DNA of 51,388 nucleotides, from positions 1 to 51,388 of the forward strand of contig CANRIG010000012.1 in the NCBI GenBank assembly GCA_947630595.1, written 5' to 3'. The translations under genes were made by a program, and so were the position numbers. The notes under the pieces were generated by a model. It ran no database searches. It had not been told where the DNA came from and worked only from the letters and a program-made list of their open reading frames with translations. Each line of letters begins with the position of its first letter. Positions within the stretch are counted from its first letter, which is position 1. Below, one piece after another: positions 9,009 through 16,023 of this stretch. Source of the stretch: an uncultured Lachnospiraceae bacterium (GTDB taxonomy: Bacteria; Bacillota; Clostridia; Lachnospirales; Lachnospiraceae).

Positions 9009-10328
9009 ATGGCAAAGAAAAAAGCGGAAGGTTATCTTTCCGGAAAAGAGTCCAGACGGATTTCCCGGGCGAACCGCAAAATCACCAATGAGCTTGAGAA
9101 AAAGCGCAAACGCAAAAAGGTTCCGGAGAGCGAGTATCTGACGACGATGCACGACCCGGCCAACGCGGTGGAATTTGACAATCTGCACACTTACTTTTTC
9201 ACAGACGCGGGCACGGTCAAGAGCGTGGACGGCGTGAGCTTTGAGGTGCCGGTCGGCAAGACCGTGGGCGTCGTGGGCGAGTCGGGCTGCGGCAAGTCCG
9301 TGACGAGCCTTTCTCTGATGCAGCTGCTGCAGAGGCCGCAGGGGCAGGTGGTGGAGGGCGAGATTCGCCTGAACCTGGGCGACAAGGCTTACGATGTGGC
9401 GAAGATGCCCTACGAGGCGGTGCAGCATCTGCGCGGAAATTTTGTCTCCATGATCTTCCAGGAGCCGATGACCTCGCTGAACCCAGTGTTCCGCATCGGC
9501 GCTCAGCTCAATGAGGTGATCGAGCTGCACGACGGCGAGGGCAAGAGCAAGGAGGACGTGAAGAAGCGGACGATCGAGCTTCTGGAGATGGTCGGCATCG
9601 CCAACAGCGAGGGCGTGTACGAGATGTTCCCGCATGAGCTGTCCGGCGGCATGCGCCAGCGCGTCTGCATCGCAATGGCGCTCGCGTGCAACCCGAAGGT
9701 GATCATCGCGGACGAGCCGACGACGGCGCTGGACGTGACGATTCAGGCGCAGGTGCTCGATCTGCTGCGCAATCTGAAGGATAAAATCAATTCCTCGATC
9801 ATGTTTATCACGCACGATCTGGGCGTGATCGCGGAGATGGCCGACTATGTGGTGGTCATGTATGCGGGGCGCATCGTGGAGAAGGGGACGGCGGAGGACA
9901 TTTTCTACCATCCGGCGCATCCGTATACGATCGGCCTGATGGCCTCGAAGCCGGTGGTCGGCAGGCAGGTGGACAAGCTCTACTCGATCCCGGGCAAGGT
10001 GCCGAACCCGATCAACATGCCGGACTACTGCTATTTCAAGGACCGCTGCGAGATGTGCGTGGAAAAGTGCAGCGGCGAATATCCGGACGAGATCAGCATC
10101 TCTCCGACGCACAAGGTATCGTGCTACCGCTATTATGACGGACAGATGCCGGAGGACGTCGGCCCGGCAGTTGCCGTTGAGGCAGAAAAAGAGCCGGTAA
10201 AAGCTGCTGCTGAGGCAGGGCAGGGGCCGGCGGAGGCTGCCGTGAAGGCAGGACAGAAACCGAAAAAGTCTGCCGCGAAGGCGGGACAGAGAACGGCAAA
10301 GGCTGCGAAAGGAGGGAAGGCGCAATGA
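9009..10328 (+). CDS. Peptide-type ABC importer ATPase (OppD/DppD-like) with Ala/Lys repeat tail
   Basis: A 439-residue ATP-hydrolysing subunit. Walker A GESGCGKS is at about residues 92-99, signature LSGGMRQR at about 213-220, Walker B VIIADEP at about 232-238, and the switch histidine lies in FITHDLG near 268. The C-terminal oligopeptide-transporter domain contains the Cys motif of the family (CYFKDRCEMCVEKC) near residues 340-355. An unusual tail, residues ~390-439, consists of four 11-residue Ala/Lys/Gln-rich repeats encoded by 33-bp units. Start ATG has GGGAGGA upstream; the stop overlaps the next gene by ATGA. Confidence 0.93.
   Translation: MAKKKAEGYLSGKESRRISRANRKITNELEKKRKRKKVPESEYLTTMHDPANAVEFDNLHTYFFTDAGTVKSVDGVSFEVPVGKTVGVVGESGCGKSVTSLSLMQLLQRPQGQVVEGEIRLNLGDKAYDVAKMPYEAVQHLRGNFVSMIFQEPMTSLNPVFRIGAQLNEVIELHDGEGKSKEDVKKRTIELLEMVGIANSEGVYEMFPHELSGGMRQRVCIAMALACNPKVIIADEPTTALDVTIQAQVLDLLRNLKDKINSSIMFITHDLGVIAEMADYVVVMYAGRIVEKGTAEDIFYHPAHPYTIGLMASKPVVGRQVDKLYSIPGKVPNPINMPDYCYFKDRCEMCVEKCSGEYPDEISISPTHKVSCYRYYDGQMPEDVGPAVAVEAEKEPVKAAAEAGQGPAEAAVKAGQKPKKSAAKAGQRTAKAAKGGKAQ
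10191..10315 (+). repeat. 33-bp coding repeat at the 3' end of the OppD-like gene
   Basis: Four imperfect 33-bp units (10191, 10224, 10257, 10290) each coding 11 residues ending in (A/K)AGQ or similar. They form a positively charged Ala-rich tail beyond the conserved domain. Confidence 0.8.
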
Positions 10329-11359
10329 GCAAACAGGCTGTGTCTGATACGAAAACTGCGAACGGGCAGACGCCCGTCGCCTACGACCCTCAGTATATCC
10401 TGATGGTAAAAGATTTGAAAAAGCACTTCCCGATCAAGGGCGGCATGATGTCCCAGACGGTAGGCTGGGTGAAAGCGGTGGACGGCGTCACCTTCAACTT
10501 AAAGCGCGGCACGACGATGGGCCTTGTGGGCGAGTCGGGTTGCGGCAAGACGACGACGGGCCGCACGATCCTGCGGCTTTCCGGGGAAAAGACGGGCGGC
10601 GCGGTGCTGTTCAACGGGCAGGAGGTCTACGACCTTTCGGCGAAGGAAATGCGCGCGCTGCGTCCGAAGATGCAGATCATTTTCCAGGATCCGTTTTCCA
10701 GCCTCTCCCCGCGTCTGCCGGTCGGCGAGATCATCGGCGAGGCGGTCCGCGAGCACAAGCTGGTGCCGAAGGAGAAATTTAACGATTATATTGACGAAGT
10801 GATGGACAACTGCGGTCTGCAGCCGTTCCACAAGGATCGGTATCCGCACGAGTTTTCGGGCGGGCAGCGGCAGCGTATCTGCATTGCGCGTGCGCTGGCG
10901 CTCAATCCGGAGTTCGTGGTCTGCGACGAGCCGGTGTCGGCGCTGGACGTGTCGATTCAGGCGCAGATCATCAACCTGCTGAAAGACCTGCAGGAGAAAT
11001 ACAGCCTGACCTATCTGTTTATCTCGCACGACCTCTCGGTGGTCGAGCATATTTCGGATACGGTCGGCGTGATGTACCTCGGAAACCTGGTGGAGTACGG
11101 GGCGAAGACGGATATTTTCCGCAACCCGCTGCATCCGTACACAAAGGCCCTGTTTTCGGCGATTCCGATCCCCGATCCGCAGGCCAAAATGAACCGGATT
11201 GTGCTCGAGGGCTCGATTCCATCTCCGGCCAATCCGCCCTCGGGCTGCAAATTCCACACGCGCTGCGCCCACTGCATGCAGCGCTGCAAGGAAGAAGCGC
11301 CCGTTCAGCGCGAGGTGGAGCCGGGGCACTACGTGGTCTGCCACCTGTACGACCAGTAA
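10325..11359 (+). CDS. Peptide-type ABC importer ATPase (OppF/DppF-like)
   Basis: A 344-residue partner ATPase of the OppD-like protein. Walker A GESGCGKT is at about residues 70-77, signature FSGGQRQR at about 178-185, Walker [12 protein letters not shown] at about 197-207, and the switch histidine lies in ISHDLS. A C-terminal Cys-containing domain ([15 protein letters not shown]) near 304-318 matches the family, in which these cysteines have been linked to an iron-sulfur site. Its ATG overlaps the OppD stop (ATGA), so the two are translationally coupled. It completes the importer: binding protein, two permeases, two ATPases. Confidence 0.93.
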   Translation: MSKQAVSDTKTANGQTPVAYDPQYILMVKDLKKHFPIKGGMMSQTVGWVKAVDGVTFNLKRGTTMGLVGESGCGKTTTGRTILRLSGEKTGGAVLFNGQEVYDLSAKEMRALRPKMQIIFQDPFSSLSPRLPVGEIIGEAVREHKLVPKEKFNDYIDEVMDNCGLQPFHKDRYPHEFSGGQRQRICIARALALNPEFVVCDEPVSALDVSIQAQIINLLKDLQEKYSLTYLFISHDLSVVEHISDTVGVMYLGNLVEYGAKTDIFRNPLHPYTKALFSAIPIPDPQAKMNRIVLEGSIPSPANPPSGCKFHTRCAHCMQRCKEEAPVQREVEPGHYVVCHLYDQ

Positions 11360-11460
11360 AGGTCAGTAAAATCGGTAAAGGCCGATAAATCAGTAAAGAT
11401 CGGTAAAATCGGTAAAGGTCGATAAATCAGTAAAGAGCAATAAAATCAGTAAAAAGACGG
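11354..11460 (+). repeat. 37-bp tandem repeat starting at the last codon of the OppF-like gene
   Basis: Units at 11354-11390 and 11391-11427 match at nearly every position; a third, degenerate unit runs from 11428 to about 11460. Each unit is itself built from shorter CAGTAAA / CGGTAAA elements. The first unit includes the OppF stop codon. Confidence 0.85.
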
Positions 11461-11550
11461 CGATTCGGCCGCTGACGGCTGACCGCCCGTGGATTGCCTG
11501 CGGACGGAAATCCAGCCGCCGGCGGCCGGCTGCGGACAGGAGTTTCATCG

Positions 11551-11751
11551 ATGGAGGAATTCGAATTTCGGGAACCGGGCGAGGAACCTGCAGTGGAAGA
11601 AGAAAAACTGTGGGAGAACCAGGATTTGTTTACCCCGCGGGAGCGGCGGCTGTATATGCTGGGCGCGCTGAAGGCCGGGCTGCTGATTGCGCTGGTGTTT
11701 ATTGCAGGGCTGGGCGCGCTGACGGCGCTGCTGATTATGCTGTGGACTTAG
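11551..11751 (+). CDS. Small acidic single-pass membrane protein, unknown function
   Basis: A 66-residue protein not recognised as a known family. The first ~28 residues are strongly acidic (MEEFEFREPGEEPAVEEE), followed by a charged FTPRERRLYM segment and one transmembrane helix at about residues 42-64. ATG 11551 has GGACAGGAG about 8 bases upstream. It follows the importer operon by ~190 bases, most of it tandem repeat, so it may be cotranscribed, but nothing shows a functional link. Confidence 0.65.
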   Translation: MEEFEFREPGEEPAVEEEKLWENQDLFTPRERRLYMLGALKAGLLIALVFIAGLGALTALLIMLWT

Positions 11752-11770
11752 GGCCGCAGCATTTTTTTGC

Positions 11771-11984
11771 GCTGTATGCAAAATACGGACGCCCGGTTTC
11801 GTTCACCGTAAACACGTTGATTTTCTTGTTTTTCTGCGCCGCTTATAGACAGATGTGTCCGCAAACTCGCCTGTAAACAGGCTCGGACATGCTCCCACAT
11901 CTGTCGCTGTGCTCGAAAAACTGCGAAAATCTGCCTATTGTTTGCGCTGTGAACGAAACAGGGCTGTCGGGATACTGCATCACA
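11771..11984. repeat. Large nested palindrome (~215 bp) between convergent genes
   Basis: Matching arms nest in order: GCTGTATGCA with TGCAT; GCCC with GGGC; GTTTCGTTCAC (11796) with GTGAACGAAAC (11949); CGTAAACA with TGTTTGCG; GATTTTC with GAAAATC; GTTTTTC with GAAAAAC; GACAGATGTG (11848) with CACATCTGTC (11896); TCCG with CGGA; GCCTG with CAGGC around a TAAA loop at 11874-11877. Most arms pair perfectly, with small bulges between. It may be a fold-back mobile element, a structured RNA or a very large bidirectional terminator; it contains no gene. Confidence 0.85.
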
Positions 11985-11993
11985 GATTTTAAA

Positions 11994-12105
11994 TCACGGT
12001 TGTTTCAAATTGCTGTTTCAAACTACTGATGATTTAAACCATTGGTGATTTAAACCCTTGCTGTTTCAAATCATTGTTGTTTCAAACTACTGTTGTTTTA
12101 AACCA
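11994..12105. repeat. 16-bp tandem repeat, seven units
   Basis: Seven consecutive units with consensus close to YTGNTGWTTYAAACYA begin at 11994, 12010, 12026, 12042, 12058, 12074 and 12090. AT-rich, no insertions between units. It directly follows the palindrome and ends 8 bases before the stop of the minus-strand membrane protein. Confidence 0.9.
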
Positions 12106-12113
12106 TTTTGTTA

Positions 12114-12662
12114 TCAGATACAGTTTTGGTTTGCAAACCCATTGTTCAATAATTTAGCATATTTATAAAGCAACAGGCCGCAGATAACGGCAACGATCAG
12201 GAGCGCAAGAAATGCGGTGGCCTGCGCCGGATGCCCGTGGAAGCCGTTTTGCCAGAGAAAATAGGTTTCCCCAATGATGGTGAGTGCGGCTGCGGTGGCG
12301 GCTGCGGCTGACCGGCCGGGCACTTTGGGGAGGGTTTCCAGATAGATGTATTCCCGGAGGGGCTGGCGGGCGGCGCAGAAGCGGCCCAGTGCCCAGGCGG
12401 CGCTGACGCTGAGCGCGAGGGCCGCGACGTACGGGATGAGCACGTAGAAGACGCCGCTCAGGCCGGGCACGCTGAGAAAGCCGGGAATCAGCAGCGCGGC
12501 CGTCATGCCTGCGCAGAGGGCGCAAAGGCGCAGCTTAAGAGGGGGCAGGCGGTCAGCCTGCCCCTGGTAGATGCGGTAATTGCCCTGATACGTGTACGTC
12601 CCGTCAGGATTCTTTTTGAAGTCATTCAGATACGCTTTGCGGAAGTCCCGTTTTTCGGACAT
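12114..12662 (-). CDS. Conserved-looking membrane protein, unknown function
   Basis: A 182-residue protein. A hydrophilic N-terminus (residues 1-40, with DFRKAYLNDFKKNPDGTYTY and a YRIYQG segment) precedes four predicted helices at about 47-65, 70-92, 115-135 and 148-168. I do not recognise the family with certainty. ATG 12662 begins 2 bases after the peptidase stop, with AAAGGAA inside the peptidase gene as ribosome binding site, so it is the second gene of a two-gene operon and probably coupled to it. Confidence 0.75.
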   Translation of the reverse strand: MSEKRDFRKAYLNDFKKNPDGTYTYQGNYRIYQGQADRLPPLKLRLCALCAGMTAALLIPGFLSVPGLSGVFYVLIPYVAALALSVSAAWALGRFCAARQPLREYIYLETLPKVPGRSAAAATAAALTIIGETYFLWQNGFHGHPAQATAFLALLIVAVICGLLLYKYAKLLNNGFANQNCI

Positions 12663-12664
12663 TT

Positions 12665-14368
12665 CTAACAGATTCCTTTCAGATCGTAATGATCCAGCCA
12701 TTGCTTTGCCTTTTCGCAGATCTGCTGCAGGCAGCGCTCCTCAAACGGGCTGTCCAGGTGCGCGTGCTTCAGAAGCTCCGTGAATACGCGGCTGCCGCCC
12801 TGGCAGGTGTATTCCATGTAGTGCTTCCAGGCATTTTCGCGGTCGTCCTGAATCATCGCCCAGAACTGCAGGGCCACGGTCTGCGCCAGACAGTAGTCAA
12901 TATAATAGAAGGGCGAGGAATAAATGTGGTGCTGCCGCTGCCAGCCCTCGCCGTCGCTGTAGAACGGAATCTCGCCGTCCAGCCGCATCCACGGCATGTA
13001 AACGCCCAGCAGCTCCTTCCAGACGTCGTGACGCTGGCGCGGCGTCATCTCCGGCTTTTCAAACACGACATGCTGGAAATGGTCGACCATCGTGCCGTAC
13101 GGAATAAAGGTCAGCGCGCCTGCCAGATGGCTGTAGAAGAACTTGCGGGTGTCGTCGCCGAAGAAATTCTGCGCCCACGGCCAGGAGAAGAACTCCATCG
13201 ACATCGAGTGCACTTCGCAGGCCTCCAGTCCCGGCCAGACGTTGGAAATCGGCACGCGGCTGCGGTTCATCCAGGCAGCGAACGCGTGGCCGGCCTCGTG
13301 GGTGATGACCTCGACGTCGTGCTGGGTGCCATTGAAGTTGGCAAAGATGAACGGCACCTGGTAGTCCGGAAGGCTGGTGCAGTAGCCGCCTCCGGCCTTG
13401 CCCTGCGTGGACAGCACGTCCATCAGCTCGTTGTCAAGCATGGTATTGAAGAAAAGCTCGGTCTCCGGGGACAGCTCGCTGTAAAATTTGCGGCCCTGCT
13501 CCAGAATCTGCTGCGGCGTGCCGCAGGGTCTGGGGTTGCCGGAACGGAATTCAAGCGCGCTGTCGGCGAAGCTCAGCGGGTAGGTCTTGCCGAGGCGCCT
13601 CGCCTGCTCGCGGTAAATCTGATCCGCCACGGGCACCAGATATTTGACGACTGCGGCGCGGAATTTTTCCACGTCCTCTTTCGTGTAGCAGTTGCGCTCC
13701 ATGCGGTAATAGCCGAGCTGCGTGAAGCCTCCGTAGCCGAGCTTCCGGCCCATCTCGTCGCGCACGTGCACGAGCTGGTCGTACAGATCGTCAAATTCCG
13801 CCTGATGCTCTTTGTACCATCCGCCCTCGGCCTTCCAGGCCGCCAGACGGCGCTCGTCGCTGGCGTCGTTTTTGAACGGAGCCAGCTGGGCGATGGTGTA
13901 GGTCTTTCCCTCAAAGGGAATCTGTGCCGAGGCCAGCAGCTTTTCGTAGGCGGTGGTGAGCTCGTTTTCCTTCTGGAGCTCGGGGATGATCTCCGGGGAG
14001 AAAGTTTTCAGCTCCATCTCCGCCTTGAGGAACATCAGGTCGCCGAACTCCGCCTCAAAATCCTTGCGGAACGGGCTGGCCAGCAGCGCCGCCGTCCATT
14101 GCTGGTCATACTCGAGCAGCAGCGGCGTCGTCTGGTTCCAGAACGCGCGCTCCTCATTGTAAAACTCGTCGCGGGTGTCAATGTCGTGCCGGATGGAAGC
14201 CAGCGTCTGCAGCGTTATGGTATGCTTTTCGTAGGTTTCCTTTTCCAGAAAAATCTCTCTGGCCTCCGCATAATCCTTCGCCTGCTCAAGCCGGCCGGTT
14301 AGCTCGCAGAGCTGCGCTTTCAGCGTTTCCGGATCCGGACGTTCGTAGGACATCTGTGAAAATTTCAT
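12665..14368 (-). CDS. M3 family oligoendopeptidase (PepF-like)
   Basis: A 567-residue cytoplasmic zinc metallopeptidase that cleaves short peptides. The zinc site HEAGH is at residues 357-361 and the third ligand is probably E385 in EACEVHSMSME. Length and the Tyr-rich C-terminal region (HHIYSSPFYYIDYCLAQ) fit M3B oligoendopeptidases. ATG 14368 has AGGAGGT 5 bases upstream; the GTG six bases earlier would overlap that site and is rejected. It lies convergent to the peptide importer and may process peptides brought in by it, a functional inference only. Confidence 0.93.
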   Translation of the reverse strand: MKFSQMSYERPDPETLKAQLCELTGRLEQAKDYAEAREIFLEKETYEKHTITLQTLASIRHDIDTRDEFYNEERAFWNQTTPLLLEYDQQWTAALLASPFRKDFEAEFGDLMFLKAEMELKTFSPEIIPELQKENELTTAYEKLLASAQIPFEGKTYTIAQLAPFKNDASDERRLAAWKAEGGWYKEHQAEFDDLYDQLVHVRDEMGRKLGYGGFTQLGYYRMERNCYTKEDVEKFRAAVVKYLVPVADQIYREQARRLGKTYPLSFADSALEFRSGNPRPCGTPQQILEQGRKFYSELSPETELFFNTMLDNELMDVLSTQGKAGGGYCTSLPDYQVPFIFANFNGTQHDVEVITHEAGHAFAAWMNRSRVPISNVWPGLEACEVHSMSMEFFSWPWAQNFFGDDTRKFFYSHLAGALTFIPYGTMVDHFQHVVFEKPEMTPRQRHDVWKELLGVYMPWMRLDGEIPFYSDGEGWQRQHHIYSSPFYYIDYCLAQTVALQFWAMIQDDRENAWKHYMEYTCQGGSRVFTELLKHAHLDSPFEERCLQQICEKAKQWLDHYDLKGIC

Positions 14369-14426
14369 AGGCACCTCCTGTACAATAAGTGATTTTTAAG
14401 GAATTTGAATCCACTTGCAAAAATGT

Positions 14427-14456
14427 CTCATATTCTGCTATGCTGTCATTTGTCAA
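14427..14456 (-). promoter_or_regulatory. Promoter of the M3 peptidase operon
   Basis: On the minus strand a perfect -35 TTGACA (14456-14451) and -10 TATGAG (14432-14427) with an 18-base spacer, about 55-60 bases ahead of the peptidase ATG. Confidence 0.6.
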
Positions 14457-14578
14457 AGTATCTTGTATTTTACCATATCCATGCGCAGAATGCAAACAAA
14501 TGCTTGCATTTTCGGCGTTTTTCGGGAACGGTTTCCGGGAATGTTACGGAAACGCCGCAATTTATTTTCACTGCCGTC

Positions 14579-14607
14579 TGGACAAAGCCGCCAACTGGTG
14601 CTAAATT
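14579..14607 (+). promoter_or_regulatory. Candidate promoter of the dehydratase operon
   Basis: TGGACA (14579-14584), 17-base spacer, TAAATT (14602-14607). It lies about 150 bases ahead of the first dehydratase gene, with a tandem repeat between. Confidence 0.5.
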
Positions 14608-14645
14608 ATGTAATTGGTGCCGGGCGGTCAGTCATGGCCGGAGAC

Positions 14646-14757
14646 GCCAAGGATGAAAAAGGCCAAGGATGAAAAAGGCCAAGGATGAAAAAGGCCAAGG
14701 ATGGAAAAACCAGGGACGAAAAAGGTCAGGAACGGAAAAGGACAGGAACAAAGATGT
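14646..14757 (+). repeat. 16-bp tandem repeat running into the start of the dehydratase gene
   Basis: Units GCCAAGGATGAAAAAG begin at 14646, 14662 and 14678 (identical), then 14694, 14710, 14726 and 14742 with growing divergence; the last ends within the ATG of the dehydratase gene and supplies its purine-rich ribosome binding site. The open frame through the repeats adds a Lys-rich N-terminus if an upstream ATG at 14685 were used. Confidence 0.9.
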
Positions 14758-16010
14758 TAATTGCAGACAAATATATACAGTATGTAAAGGAAAAAACGCT
14801 GAAAGAACCGGAAAAGAGCTGGGATAAAATTCTGCTCGGCTTCCGGATGAACCGGCTGCGCACCCGGTTTCTGCCGCACCGCGGCCTCGCCAAAGGCTAT
14901 CAGCGGCTGGAGGACATGATGATGGCGCATGTGGCGGACAGCCTGAGCCATCCCGACCGCTACGTCTGGGGTAATATCTTTGCGCCGTGCGAGATCATCG
15001 GCAGCTTCGGGCTCAACACGCTGTCCATCGAGGCGCTCGCGTGCTATCTGAGCGGCTATCATCTGGAGGATTTTTTTATTGATTTTTCACAGAGCATCGG
15101 CATCGCGCCGACGCTGTGCTCCTATCACAAGGCGTTTGTCGGGGCGGTGGAGAGCGGGGTGGTGCCGCATCCCTCCTATGCGGTGACGACGTCGCTTTCC
15201 TGCGACGGCAACCTCAACACTTTCCGCTTCCTGCAGAAGAAGAACTACGTGCCGTTTACCCTGCTGGATATTCCGTACAAGGACGACGAGGCTTCGCTGG
15301 ATTATCTGGCGGGACAGCTGGAGGAACTGGTGACGGAAATGGAGAACCATCTGGGCCTTAAATTTAATATGGAACATTTGCAGAACGCCCTGCGCGTGGA
15401 AAACGAGACGCGCCGGGAGTTGAAGCGCTTTTACGAGCTGCTGCAGACGCATTACTATCCGGGCGAAATCATCCACCAGCTGTATCTGATGATGGGCACG
15501 CATCTTCTGATGGGGACTCAGAAATTTCTGGATCTGGTGCGCTTTATGAACCACGACATCGAGGGCATGCCGGAATTCACCGGCAAGCGGATTTTGTGGG
15601 TGCATCTTCTGCCGTTCTATCAGGAGAGTTTGAAGGAGTATTTTGACGAGAGCGAAAAATATCAGGTGATGGCGACCGACATCGTCATGGATTACACCGG
15701 CGATCTGGACGCGGAGCATCCGTTCCGGGCGCTGGCGCAGAAGCTGATCGAGAACGTGTTCAACGGTTCCTACGACCACAAGGCGCAGACGCTCGGCAGG
15801 CTGGCCGACCGGCTGCATCCCGACGCGGTGATTCATTTCTGCCACTGGGGCTGCAAGCAGGTGTCCGGCGGCAGCGTGCTGCTCAAGGAAGAAATGCAGA
15901 GGCGGAATATTCCGATGCTGATTTTGGACGGCGACGGCATCGACAAACGCAACAGCCACGACGGCCAGATCAAGACGCGGCTGGAAGCGTTTCTGGAAAT
16001 GATGGGATAA
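14754..16010 (+). CDS. 2-hydroxyacyl-CoA dehydratase component, D-subunit (HgdB-like)
   Basis: A 418-residue protein of the 2-hydroxyglutaryl-CoA dehydratase D-component family, which binds a [4Fe-4S] cluster and, with its partner subunit, performs radical dehydration after ATP-driven activation. Candidate cluster cysteines occur in NIFAPCEIIGSFG (about residue 80) and HFCHWGCKQVSGG (about 363-367). ATG 14754 is chosen because the family-like sequence begins there; an upstream in-frame ATG at 14685 would only add repeat-encoded Lys-rich residues. It lies 13 bases upstream of the second subunit-activator fusion. The substrate cannot be named; amino-acid fermentation or an uncharacterised reductive role are both possible. 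Confidence 0.85.
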   Translation: MLIADKYIQYVKEKTLKEPEKSWDKILLGFRMNRLRTRFLPHRGLAKGYQRLEDMMMAHVADSLSHPDRYVWGNIFAPCEIIGSFGLNTLSIEALACYLSGYHLEDFFIDFSQSIGIAPTLCSYHKAFVGAVESGVVPHPSYAVTTSLSCDGNLNTFRFLQKKNYVPFTLLDIPYKDDEASLDYLAGQLEELVTEMENHLGLKFNMEHLQNALRVENETRRELKRFYELLQTHYYPGEIIHQLYLMMGTHLLMGTQKFLDLVRFMNHDIEGMPEFTGKRILWVHLLPFYQESLKEYFDESEKYQVMATDIVMDYTGDLDAEHPFRALAQKLIENVFNGSYDHKAQTLGRLADRLHPDAVIHFCHWGCKQVSGGSVLLKEEMQRRNIPMLILDGDGIDKRNSHDGQIKTRLEAFLEMMG

Positions 16011-16023
16011 AGAGGGGAAAAAC

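Noticed and set aside
11994-12105. Possible CRISPR array
   Set aside because: Units are 16 bp and contiguous without spacers; the same applies to arrays at 14646, 49636 and 50709.
14685-14753. Longer N-terminus of the first dehydratase subunit
   Set aside because: It would be encoded wholly by the 16-bp repeat, is out of line with the family, and ATG 14754 is adequate.
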